A stretch of DNA of 64,000 nucleotides, taken from the NCBI RefSeq assembly GCF_035944375.1, contig NZ_DASZBE010000005.1, one strand, 5' to 3'. The notes below the pieces were generated by a model that had not been told where the DNA came from, did no database searches, and was given only the letters and a program-made list of their open reading frames with translations. The translations under genes and the position numbers were made by a program. Below, one piece after another: positions 15,989 to 23,926 of this stretch (the stretch's first letter is position 1; every line of letters begins with the position of its first letter). The DNA is from Allobosea sp035944375 (GTDB lineage: Bacteria; Pseudomonadota; Alphaproteobacteria; Rhizobiales; Beijerinckiaceae).

Positions 15989-18900
15989 ATGCATCTGCTC
16001 CCGACCAGCGAGATCAGGCTCGACGACGGCGAAGACGCCGTCGATCTTGCCCTGCCGCCGGGGGATGTCGTCGTCCTGTCCTTCGCCGACAGCGATCTCT
16101 CCGCCCTGGCGGCGGCGGCCGGCGACAGCGATCTCACTGTCCGCCTCGCCTCGCTGCGGCGGCTGCGGCACCCGCTCTCGGTCGATCTCCTGATCGAGAA
16201 GACGGTGGCGCAGAGCCGCTTCGTCCTGGTGCGCTGCCTCGGCGGGCTGGACTATTGGCGCTATGGCATCGAGCAGTTGAGCGAGACCTGCCGTACTAGG
16301 GGTATCGCGCTGGCGGTGCTGCCCGGCGACGATCGCGACGATGCGCGGCTGGCGGGCTACGGCACCGTGCCGCCAGCCTGCGCGCGGGCGATCCTGAGCT
16401 ATTTCCATGCCGCTGGAGGGGCGGAGAACATGCGGCGGCTGCTGACGGTGGCGGCGGGATATCTCGGCCGCGACCGGCCGCCCTCCGACCTTGTGCCGCT
16501 GCCCCTCCCACCACTGTTCGCGCTGGGCGCCAACGCCGCGCCGACGCCCTGGCGCGAGGCGCTCGCCGCGCTGCCCGACCGGCCCTTCGTGCCGATCCTG
16601 GTCTATCGCTCGGCCGTCAGCGCCGGCGACACGGCAATGGGCGAGGCGCTGGCGGCGGCGCTGGCCGCGCGCGGCATGGCTCCTCTGATCCTCGCCCTGA
16701 CCAGCCTGAAGGACCCCACTGTGACCGCCGAGCTCGCGGCACTGATCGCGACGCGGCAGCCGGCGGCGATCGTCACCACCACCGCCTTCTCCGCCCGCGA
16801 GGGCGCCGATTTCGTGCTCGACGGCGCCAATTGCCCCGTCTTTCAGGCAATGCCCGTCGGCAGCGCCCGCGAGGCCTGGGCGGCCTCACCGCGGGGCCTC
16901 TCGGCGGCGGATCTCGCGATGCAGGTGGCGCTGCCGGAGTTCGACGGGCGGCTGGGCACGATTCCGGTCGCCTTCAAGGCCGAGACGATCGACCCCGAAA
17001 CCGGGTTGGTGACGCGCCGGCTCGTACCCGATCCGGACGGCGTCGCCGCGCTCGCCGACCTCGTCGCCGGCTGGATCGCGCTGGCGTCCAAGCCGGTCGT
17101 CGAGCGCCGGCTGGCGCTGGTGATGTCGGATTATCCCGCTCGCGGCGGGCGGGCGGGCTTCGCGGTCGGGCTCGACACGCCGGCGAGCGTCGCCGCGATC
17201 CAGGGGCTTCTGGCGGAGGCGGGGTACGACATCCCATCCCGTCATTGCGAGCGCAGCGAAGCAATCCAGGGGGACATCGAGCGAGACGGTTCTGGATTGC
17301 TTCGCTGCGCTCGCAATGACGGCCAAACCCTCATGGCCGCCCTCACCACCGGCCCCGCAAACCTCACCCTCTCCCTCGACGCCTACATAGCATGGCTCGC
17401 CACCATCCCCCCCGACGCCCGCGAGGCGCTGATCGCCGCCCATGGGGCGCCGGAATCCGACCCGGCCGTCAGCAACGGCGCCTTCCACTTCCGCGCCGTC
17501 GCTAACGGCCGCCTCACCATCGCGCTGCAGCCGCCGCGCGATGCGACGCCCGACCGCAAGGCTCGTTATCACGACCCCGACGCGCCGCCGGCCCATGGCT
17601 ATCTCGCCTTCTACCGGGCGCTGCGCGAGATGGCCGGCATCGATGCGCTGATCCATCTGGGCACCCATGGCACGACCGAATGGTTGCCGGGCAAGGCGGT
17701 GGCGCTGTCGTCGTCCTGCTGGCCGCGGCTGGTCACGCAGGGGCTGCCGGTGGTGTACCCCTATGTGGTCGACGACCCCGGCGAGGCCGCGCCGGCCAAG
17801 CGGCGGCTCTCGGCGGTGACGCTCGGCCATCTGCCGCCGCCGCTGGCGCAGATCGGCGCCTCAGGCGAGACCGGGCTGCTGCGCGACCTGGTCGAGGAGT
17901 TCAGCCAGGCGCAGGTGCTCGATCCGCGCCGGGCCGACATCGTCGCGAGCGAAATCCGGGCGCGGGCCCAGGCCAGCGGGCTGGCGGAATCCTGCGGCGT
18001 GACGCCCGATCTGCCGATGAGCGAGGCGCTGACGCGGCTCGACGCGCATCTCTGCGACATCGCCGAACTGCCCTTCCGCGACGGCTTGCATGTCTTCGGC
18101 CAGTCGGCGCTCGATCCCGTCTCCGCGAAGGCCGAGGGCGAGGGGCTGCTGCGCGCGCTCGACGGGCGCTTCGTGCCGCCCGGGCCCGCCGGTTCGCCGC
18201 ATCGCGGCCGGCCGGATGTGCTGCCGACCGGGCGCAATCTCTCGACGCTCGACCCGCGCGCGATCCCGACGCGGGCGGCGGCGCGGCTCGGCGCGCTGGC
18301 GGCGCAGGCCGTGATCGCGCGGCATCTGCAGGATGAGGGCGAGCCGCCGCGCCGGATCGTGATGGATCTCTGGGCCTCGCCGACGCTGCGCTCGGGCGGC
18401 GAGGACATCGCCCATGCGCTGGCGCTGATGGGCGTCGCGCCGCTTTGGGACGATGCCTCGACGCGCGTCACCGGTTTCGCGATCACGCCGCAACCCAAGC
18501 TCGAGCATCCGCGCGTCGACGTCACCGTGCGCATCTCCGGCGCCTTCCGCGACACGTTTCCAAGCCAAGTCGCGCTGCTCGATGCCGCTGCGCGCGCCGT
18601 CGCGATGCTGGATGAGCCCGACGAGTGGAACGAGCCTGCCGCCGCGCGGCGTCGCGGCGAGGCCGGGGCGCGGGTGTTCGGCGCGGCGCCCGGCCGCTAT
18701 GGCGCGGCCGTCGCCGACCGGGCGCTCGATGGCGACTGGACCAGCCGCAACGAGCTGGGCGCGGCCTATCTCGCCGCCTCCAGCCATGCCTATGGCGGGC
18801 CGGAGGGGGCAGCCCATGCCGATGACAGCTTCTCCGCCCGCATCCGTGCCGCCGACGCCTTCGTGCATATCAGCGACACCGCCGGGCGCGATATCCTCGA

Positions 18901-19549
18901 AGCCTCCAGCGCCGCCGACGTCATCGGCGGGCTTGCGGCCGCGGCGCAATCGCTCGGGGCCGCGCCGGCGCTCTACAGCCTCGATTCCTCCAACCCCGAG
19001 GCGCCGAAGGCGCGCACCGTGGCGGAGGACATCGCCCGCATCGTCCATGGCCGGCTGACGCATCCGCGCTGGATCGCCTCCCATCTCGCCCATGGCTGGC
19101 GCGGCGCGGCGGAGCTCGCGGAAGCGGTGGACACGCTCTTCGTCTTCGCCGCCAGCACGGACGCGGTTTCCGACGGGCTGTTCGACGCGGTGTTCCAGGC
19201 CTGGTGCGCCGATGCCGCGGTCTGGAGCGCGATCGAGGCCGCCAATGCCCCGGCCGCGGAGGCGATCCGCTCGCGGCTGGCTGAGGCGGCGCGGCGCGGC
19301 CTGTGGACCAGCCGGCGCAATTCGGTGGGGGCGTTTCTGGAGCGAGTGGACGCCTCGACCAAGGGTGAGACTTTGACCGGCAAGGGCTCCTCCCTTCCCC
19401 CTGGTGGGGAAGGGTTGGGGATGGGGGGCGTCCGACCGGGTGAGCGATTGACCCCTTCATCCGCCCCCCACCCCTACCCCTCCCCACGAGGGGGAGGGGT
19501 TCCCGCGCCTGATCATTCGCGTGAGCCGCGCCGGAAGGCTGCGCCATGA
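15989..19549 (+). CDS. cobN: Cobaltochelatase subunit CobN, with two in-frame repeat insertions
   Basis: The large catalytic subunit (1186 residues) of the ATP-dependent aerobic cobaltochelatase that puts Co(II) into hydrogenobyrinic acid a,c-diamide. Magnesium-chelatase-H-like segments include LIHLGTHGTTEWLPGKAVAL, YPYVVDDPGEAAPAKRR, LHVFGQ and ASSHAYGG. Residues about 417-445 are encoded by a perfect palindromic repeat (SRHCERSEAIQ...LLRCARNDG), and residues about 1133-1171 by a second, pyrimidine-rich repeat at the tail after RNSVGAFLERVD, where CobN normally ends. Both leave the frame open. Its stop overlaps the cobG start. The partner subunits CobS and CobT are not in the window. Confidence 0.95.
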   Translation: MHLLPTSEIRLDDGEDAVDLALPPGDVVVLSFADSDLSALAAAAGDSDLTVRLASLRRLRHPLSVDLLIEKTVAQSRFVLVRCLGGLDYWRYGIEQLSETCRTRGIALAVLPGDDRDDARLAGYGTVPPACARAILSYFHAAGGAENMRRLLTVAAGYLGRDRPPSDLVPLPLPPLFALGANAAPTPWREALAALPDRPFVPILVYRSAVSAGDTAMGEALAAALAARGMAPLILALTSLKDPTVTAELAALIATRQPAAIVTTTAFSAREGADFVLDGANCPVFQAMPVGSAREAWAASPRGLSAADLAMQVALPEFDGRLGTIPVAFKAETIDPETGLVTRRLVPDPDGVAALADLVAGWIALASKPVVERRLALVMSDYPARGGRAGFAVGLDTPASVAAIQGLLAEAGYDIPSRHCERSEAIQGDIERDGSGLLRCARNDGQTLMAALTTGPANLTLSLDAYIAWLATIPPDAREALIAAHGAPESDPAVSNGAFHFRAVANGRLTIALQPPRDATPDRKARYHDPDAPPAHGYLAFYRALREMAGIDALIHLGTHGTTEWLPGKAVALSSSCWPRLVTQGLPVVYPYVVDDPGEAAPAKRRLSAVTLGHLPPPLAQIGASGETGLLRDLVEEFSQAQVLDPRRADIVASEIRARAQASGLAESCGVTPDLPMSEALTRLDAHLCDIAELPFRDGLHVFGQSALDPVSAKAEGEGLLRALDGRFVPPGPAGSPHRGRPDVLPTGRNLSTLDPRAIPTRAAARLGALAAQAVIARHLQDEGEPPRRIVMDLWASPTLRSGGEDIAHALALMGVAPLWDDASTRVTGFAITPQPKLEHPRVDVTVRISGAFRDTFPSQVALLDAAARAVAMLDEPDEWNEPAAARRRGEAGARVFGAAPGRYGAAVADRALDGDWTSRNELGAAYLAASSHAYGGPEGAAHADDSFSARIRAADAFVHISDTAGRDILEASSAADVIGGLAAAAQSLGAAPALYSLDSSNPEAPKARTVAEDIARIVHGRLTHPRWIASHLAHGWRGAAELAEAVDTLFVFAASTDAVSDGLFDAVFQAWCADAAVWSAIEAANAPAAEAIRSRLAEAARRGLWTSRRNSVGAFLERVDASTKGETLTGKGSSLPPGGEGLGMGGVRPGERLTPSSAPHPYPSPRGGGVPAPDHSREPRRKAAP
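17239..17322. repeat. Palindromic repeat inserted in frame within cobN
   Basis: An 84-base element with perfect 31-base inverted arms (17239-17269 and 17292-17322) and a 22-base loop. It begins CCGTCATTGCGAGCG and ends CGCTCGCAATGACGG. Eighty-four is a multiple of three and the cobN frame contains no stop, so the protein gains about 28 residues. The same variant occurs between cobM and cobB at 26694-26782. Confidence 0.95.
19386..19503. repeat. Pyrimidine/purine-rich palindromic repeat at the cobN 3' end
   Basis: A second repeat family with arms like TCCCTTCCCC...GGGGAAGGG and CCCCACCCCTACCCCTCCCC...GAGGGGGAGGGG. It lies inside the last 55 codons of cobN and stops about 42 bases before cobG. 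A related copy is at 29691-29822. Confidence 0.85.
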
Positions 19550-20853
19550 ACGCCCCCTCCCCCGAAACCCTGCGGCGCGGCTGGTGCCCGAGCACGCTCA
19601 AACCCATGGAGACCGGCGATGGCTGGCTGGTGCGGCTGCATCCGCCGGGTGCGCGGCTGACCCCGACGCAGCTGCGGCGCATCGCGGCGCTGGCGGCCCG
19701 GCACGGCAACGGGCTGATCGAGATTTCGGCGCGTGGCAACATGCAGCTGCGCGGGGTGACGGCGGACAGCCATCCAGCGCTGGTCGCGACGCTGCTGGCG
19801 GAGCGGCTGGTCGACGAGCATGAGGGCGACGGGCCGCAAAGGCTCACGCTGGTCTCGCCGCTGGCGCACCCGCCGCATCCTTCCGGGGCTTCGCGGAGCG
19901 ACCCGATCGACGCGCTCGCCCTCGCCGCCGCCATCGAGGCGCGCGGGCGCGAGATCGCCGGCCTGCCGGCGAAGTTCGCCGTCATCGTCGACGGTGGTGA
20001 CACGTCTTCACTCGAGGCCTTCGCGGGAGACATCCGCATCGTCGCGACCGCGCCGGGGCGTGTGGTGATCGCGCTGGCGGACCGGCTCTGGTTCGGCCCC
20101 GTCGCCGAAGGCGACGCAGGAGCCGCCGTAGCCCAGGTGATGGCCCGCTTCGCCGCGCGACGGGCGCAGGCGCCCGACGCCATCCGCCGCATGGGCGATC
20201 TCGGGGCCACGGAACTGGCGGCGCTCTGCGATCTCCCCCTGACCGAGCCGCCACCCCACCGCCCCGCGCCGCGGCGGGCCGGGCTGTTTTCGCTTCACGC
20301 GAGCCATGCCGCACTGATCGGCCTGCCCTTCGGACGGCTGGAAGCCGCGGCGCTCGACCGTCTCGCGCGGGCGTCCGAAACGCTGGGCTGCCCGGAGATT
20401 CGCCTCTCGCCCTGGCGCGGGATCGCCTTTCGCGGGCTGTGCGAGGCCGATGCGACGACCCTGCTCGAAAGCGCGGCGGCGGAGGGCCTGATCACGCGTG
20501 ACGACGACCCGCGCCTGTCGGTGCAGGCCTGTGCCGGCGCGCCCGCCTGCAGCCGGGCTGAGGCTCCGGCGATGGCGGATGCGGCGCGGCTCGCCCAAGT
20601 GCTGGCGCCCGACCTCGCCGGGGGCCTGACCCTGCATGTCTCGGGCTGCGTCAAATCCTGCGCGCGGCCCGCAACCAGCGATCTCACGCTGGTCGGCGAG
20701 GGCGGGCGCTACCGCGTCGTCATCGGCGGCGGCGCACGGGACAGCGCCCTCGCCACCCTTGACCTTTCCGCCCTGCTGACGCGATTGCAGCCCGGACAGG
20801 ACCTTCATGCCCGCCTGAGCGCGGCGGGCCGGCTTTCAGGACCGACCAAGTGA
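19546..20853 (+). CDS. cobG: Precorrin-3B synthase CobG
   Basis: A 435-residue iron-sulfur mono-oxygenase that uses oxygen to convert precorrin-3A to precorrin-3B, the step that makes this the aerobic pathway. It is built like nitrite/sulfite reductase halves: two ferredoxin-like repeats and a 4Fe-4S site whose cysteines are C329 and C335 (ACAGAPAC) and C368 and C372 (SGCVKSC). The opening RRGWCPSTLKPMETGDGWLVR is typical of the family. Its ATG overlaps the cobN stop and its TGA overlaps the cobH GTG start, so translation is coupled on both sides. Confidence 0.95.
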   Translation: MNAPSPETLRRGWCPSTLKPMETGDGWLVRLHPPGARLTPTQLRRIAALAARHGNGLIEISARGNMQLRGVTADSHPALVATLLAERLVDEHEGDGPQRLTLVSPLAHPPHPSGASRSDPIDALALAAAIEARGREIAGLPAKFAVIVDGGDTSSLEAFAGDIRIVATAPGRVVIALADRLWFGPVAEGDAGAAVAQVMARFAARRAQAPDAIRRMGDLGATELAALCDLPLTEPPPHRPAPRRAGLFSLHASHAALIGLPFGRLEAAALDRLARASETLGCPEIRLSPWRGIAFRGLCEADATTLLESAAAEGLITRDDDPRLSVQACAGAPACSRAEAPAMADAARLAQVLAPDLAGGLTLHVSGCVKSCARPATSDLTLVGEGGRYRVVIGGGARDSALATLDLSALLTRLQPGQDLHARLSAAGRLSGPTK

Positions 20854-21482
20854 CGACGGGTTACGACTATATCCGCGATGGCGGGGCGATCTATGAGCGC
20901 TCCTTCGCGATCATCCGGGCGGAAGCGGATCTTTCGCGCTTTGCCGGCCGCGCCGCCCATGTCGTGGTGCGAATGATTCATGCCTGCGGGATGACCGACC
21001 TGCCTGACGATGTGGAGATGTCGCCCGATTTCGCGGGTGCCGCCGAAGCCGCGCTGAAGGCCGGCGCGCCGATCCTCTGCGACGCCAAGATGGTGGCCAA
21101 TGGCGTGACGCCGTCCCGCCTGCCGGCGCGCAACCCGGTGATCTGCACGCTCGACGATCCCCGCACCGCGCCGCTCGCGGCCGAGATGGGGACGACACGC
21201 TCGGCCGCGGCGATGGAGCTTTGGCGGCCGCATCTGGCGGGCGCACTCGTCGTGATCGGCAATGCGCCGACCTCGCTGTTCCGGCTTTTGGAGATGCTCG
21301 ACGCGGGGGCGCCGAAGCCTGCTGCCGTGATCGGCATCCCCGTGGGCTTCGTCGGCGCTGCGGAATCGAAGCAGGCGCTGGCGCAGGACGGGCGCGTGCC
21401 CTTCCTCGTCGTGCATGGGCGGCGCGGCGGCTCGGCGATGGCGGCAGCCGCCGTCAACGCGCTGGCGCAAGAGAAGGAGTGA
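20850..21482 (+). CDS. cobH: Precorrin-8X methylmutase CobH
   Basis: A 210-residue isomerase that moves the methyl group from C11 to C12 of precorrin-8X, giving hydrogenobyrinic acid. The catalytic histidine is H44 in VRMIHACGMTD, and the segments VGNAPTS-like VVIGNAPTSLFRLLEM and IGIPVGFVGAAESK are family hallmarks. It starts at a GTG overlapping the cobG stop (GTGA). The stop codon is followed five bases later by the GTG start of cobI. Length matches the CobH/CbiC family (about 210). Confidence 0.96.
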   Translation: MTTGYDYIRDGGAIYERSFAIIRAEADLSRFAGRAAHVVVRMIHACGMTDLPDDVEMSPDFAGAAEAALKAGAPILCDAKMVANGVTPSRLPARNPVICTLDDPRTAPLAAEMGTTRSAAAMELWRPHLAGALVVIGNAPTSLFRLLEMLDAGAPKPAAVIGIPVGFVGAAESKQALAQDGRVPFLVVHGRRGGSAMAAAAVNALAQEKE

Positions 21483-21486
21483 GCCG

Positions 21487-22245
21487 GTGAGCTTCGAACC
21501 GGCCAAACATCCTTTGGGAGAGACCCTGCTGTTCGGCGTGGGCCTCGGCCCCGGCGACCCCGACTACATGACCGTGCGCGCCCGCGACATCATCCTGAGC
21601 GCCGACCGGCTGGTGCATTTCTGCAAGCGCGGCCGGCGCGGCCATGCCCGCATCACGGCCGATGCCGTCGTCGGGCCCGATGCCGCCCGCGAGATCGCGC
21701 TCGCCTTCCCGGTGACGATCGAGGTGCCGGTCGAGGACGAGGGCTATAGCGGCCCGATCACGCGGTTCTACGACGAATCCGCGGCGCTGCTCGCCGCCGA
21801 GATGGAGGCCGGGCGCAGCGTCGCCGTGCTCTGCGACGGCGATCCGTTTTTCTACGGCTCCTTCATGCATCTGTGGCGGCGGCTGTCGCATCGCTTCCCG
21901 ACCGAGGTGGTGCCGGGCGTCACCGGCATGGCCGGTGCCTGGACGCGCGCCAACGCGCCGATCACCTGGGGCGACGATATCCTCACCGTGCTGCCCGGCA
22001 CGCTGCCGGAGGCCGAGCTGGTGCGGCGCCTCGCGGAGACTGATGCGGCCGTGATCATGAAGCTCGGCCGCAACCTCCCCAAGGTGCGCCGTGCGCTGGA
22101 GGCGACGGGGCTGATCGCGCGGGCGATCTATGTCGAGCAGGCGACGATGGCCGGCCAGGCGATCATCCGCCTCAGCGAGCGCGGCGACGCCGAGGCGCCC
22201 TATTTCTCGATGGTGCTGGTGCCCGGCGAGGGGCGGCGGCTGTGA
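21487..22245 (+). CDS. cobI: Precorrin-2 C20-methyltransferase CobI
   Basis: A 252-residue SAM-dependent tetrapyrrole methylase that makes precorrin-3A. Family motifs are GVGLGPGDPDYMTVRA near the start, LCDGDPFFYGSFMHLWRRL, VVPGVTGMAGAWTRANAPI and the C-terminal YFSMVLVPGEG. The start is GTG at 21487 with GGAG seven bases upstream; the frame is open further back into cobH but in the wrong context. The stop overlaps the cobJ GTG (GTGA at 22242-22245). Confidence 0.96.
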   Translation: MSFEPAKHPLGETLLFGVGLGPGDPDYMTVRARDIILSADRLVHFCKRGRRGHARITADAVVGPDAAREIALAFPVTIEVPVEDEGYSGPITRFYDESAALLAAEMEAGRSVAVLCDGDPFFYGSFMHLWRRLSHRFPTEVVPGVTGMAGAWTRANAPITWGDDILTVLPGTLPEAELVRRLAETDAAVIMKLGRNLPKVRRALEATGLIARAIYVEQATMAGQAIIRLSERGDAEAPYFSMVLVPGEGRRL

Positions 22246-23219
22246 GCGAGCGTCCTTCGCACCCTGATGCAGCCGAACCTCCGCCGTCATCCTGGGCGAC
22301 CGAACGTCGTCCCGGGATCCATCATCGGGCGCCGTCGGGTTCTATGATGGATCCCGGCACTCCGCTTCGCTCCAGCCAGGATGACGGGGAGGAGACGGCG
22401 AAGCCAGAGCCAGGACCCGCTGCCCCCGCAGGCTCCCTCACCATCGTCGGCCTCGGCCCCGGCCCGGCGCAGTGGCTCACCCCGGCGGCGCAGGCCGCGA
22501 TCGACGCCGCCTCCGACCTGATCGGCTACGGGCCCTATCTCGACCGCATCCCCGCGCGCGACGGCCAGACGAAGCACGCTTCCGACAACCGCGTCGAGAT
22601 CGACCGGGCGACCCATGCGCTGCAGCTGGCGGCGGCGGGGAAGACCGTCGCGGTCGTCTCCGGCGGCGACCCCGGCGTCTTCGCGATGGCGGCGGCCGTG
22701 TTCGAGGCGCTGGAGGCGGGCGAGCCGGCCTGGCTTGCCCTGCCGATCGCGATCGAGCCCGGTGTCACCGCAATGCTGGCAGCGGCGGCAAAGGCCGGCG
22801 CACCGCTGGGCGGCGATTTCTGCGCGATCTCGCTTTCGGACAACCTCAAGCCCTGGGAGGTGGTGACCGCGCGGCTCGAAGCCGTGCTCGCCGCCGATCT
22901 GGTGACCTGCCTCTACAACCCGATCTCGAAGGCGCGGCCCTGGCAGCTCCGAGCGGCGCTGGAACTGGCCGCCCGCCATCGCGACGCGCAGACGCCGGTG
23001 ATCTTCGCCCGCGCCGTCGGGCGCCCCGACGAGGCCCTGCGCATCCTGACGCTGGCGGAGGCGATCGAAGCGGCGGCGACCGCCGACATGGCGACGCTGG
23101 TGATCATCGGCGCCTCGAGCACGCGGCTGATCGCGCGGCCTGGCGACGTCGCGCCTTACGTCTATACGCCGCGCTCGGTGACGAGGAGCCCCTGCGCCAC
23201 CAGCCAGGGAAGGACCTGA
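22242..23219 (+). CDS. cobJ: Precorrin-3B C17-methyltransferase CobJ with repeat-derived N-terminus
   Basis: A 325-residue SAM-dependent methylase that contracts the ring of precorrin-3B and methylates C17. The catalytic body starts at about residue 66 with LTIVGLGPGPAQWLTPAA and carries VVSGGDPGVFAMAAAVFE, VEPGVTAMLAAAA-like and CLYNPISKARPWQL motifs. The first ~60 residues are foreign: residues 15-49 are encoded by a palindromic repeat. No in-frame start lies between the repeat and the body except an ATG pair inside the repeat itself, so the extension must be at least partly translated. The 3' end overlaps cobK, on the other strand, by 58 bases, and the last ~20 residues look unconserved. 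Confidence 0.92.
   Translation: MSERPSHPDAAEPPPSSWATERRPGIHHRAPSGSMMDPGTPLRSSQDDGEETAKPEPGPAAPAGSLTIVGLGPGPAQWLTPAAQAAIDAASDLIGYGPYLDRIPARDGQTKHASDNRVEIDRATHALQLAAAGKTVAVVSGGDPGVFAMAAAVFEALEAGEPAWLALPIAIEPGVTAMLAAAAKAGAPLGGDFCAISLSDNLKPWEVVTARLEAVLAADLVTCLYNPISKARPWQLRAALELAARHRDAQTPVIFARAVGRPDEALRILTLAEAIEAAATADMATLVIIGASSTRLIARPGDVAPYVYTPRSVTRSPCATSQGRT
22284..22387. repeat. Palindromic repeat at the 5' end of cobJ, in frame
   Basis: A full main-family copy from CCGTCATCCTGG to CCAGGATGACGG with inner arms GGGATCCATCAT and ATGATGGATCCC. It falls between codon 15 and codon 49 of cobJ and contributes peptide of the form IHHRAPSGSMMDPG. The same peptide is readable from other copies on paper, but only here and in three other places is it inside a real gene. 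Confidence 0.9.
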
Positions 23220-23926
23220 TCGACATGGGCGACGGTCTCGACATCCGGCTTGGGCGGGCGGGCGACCATGATCACCGGCAGGCCGAGCCGGCGCGCGGCG
23301 ACGAGCTTGCCGGCCGTGGCGTCGCCGCCGGAATTCTTGCTGACGAGGATCTCGATGCGCTTTTCGCGCAGCAGCGCTTCCTCGGCCTCGGCGCGGAAGG
23401 GGCCCCGCTGCTGGATGACCTCGACATGGGGCACGGGCAGACGGTCGCCGATCGGCTCGATGGCGCGCACGAGATAATGATGCTGCGGCGCCTCCGCGAA
23501 GACCGGCAGATCGAGCCGGCCGATCGTCAGGAAGACGCGGCGGGGCGCTTCGCCCAGCGCGGCGGCCGCGGCCTCCATGTCGGGCACGTCGCGCCAGTCG
23601 TCGCCCGGTTCCGGATGCCAGGGCGCGCGCCGGATGGCGAGCAGCGGCACGCCTTCGGCCTTGCAGGCATGCTCGGCATTGAAGGGCATGATCGCCGCGA
23701 AAGGATGCGTCGCATCGATGACGGCGATGATGCCCTCCTCGCGCAAATACTGCCTGAGACCCTCGACACCGCCGAAGCCGCCGACGCGCACGGGGAGATT
23801 CACGGGCCGGGGGTCGACGGTGTGGCCCGCCAGCGAGATGATGGCGCGGATTTCGGGCGCCTGCTCGGCCAGATGCTGGTCGAGCGCCGCCGCTTCGCCG
23901 GTTCCACCGAGGATGAGCACGGTCAT
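23162..23926 (-). CDS. cobK: Precorrin-6A reductase CobK
   Basis: A 254-residue NADPH-dependent reductase acting on precorrin-6A. The nucleotide loop is VLILGGTGEAAALDQ at the N-terminus. DATHPFAAIMPFNAEHAC, LTIGRLDLPVFAE and ILVSKNSGGDATAGKLVAAR are strong family marks. The gene is inverted relative to its neighbours: its 3' end overlaps cobJ by 58 bases and its ATG overlaps the cobL ATG on the other strand (CATG at 23924-23927). The double overlap means cobK is either transcribed from within cobL or antisense to the operon transcript. Confidence 0.96.
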   Translation of the reverse strand: MTVLILGGTGEAAALDQHLAEQAPEIRAIISLAGHTVDPRPVNLPVRVGGFGGVEGLRQYLREEGIIAVIDATHPFAAIMPFNAEHACKAEGVPLLAIRRAPWHPEPGDDWRDVPDMEAAAAALGEAPRRVFLTIGRLDLPVFAEAPQHHYLVRAIEPIGDRLPVPHVEVIQQRGPFRAEAEEALLREKRIEILVSKNSGGDATAGKLVAARRLGLPVIMVARPPKPDVETVAHVDQVLPWLVAQGLLVTERGV

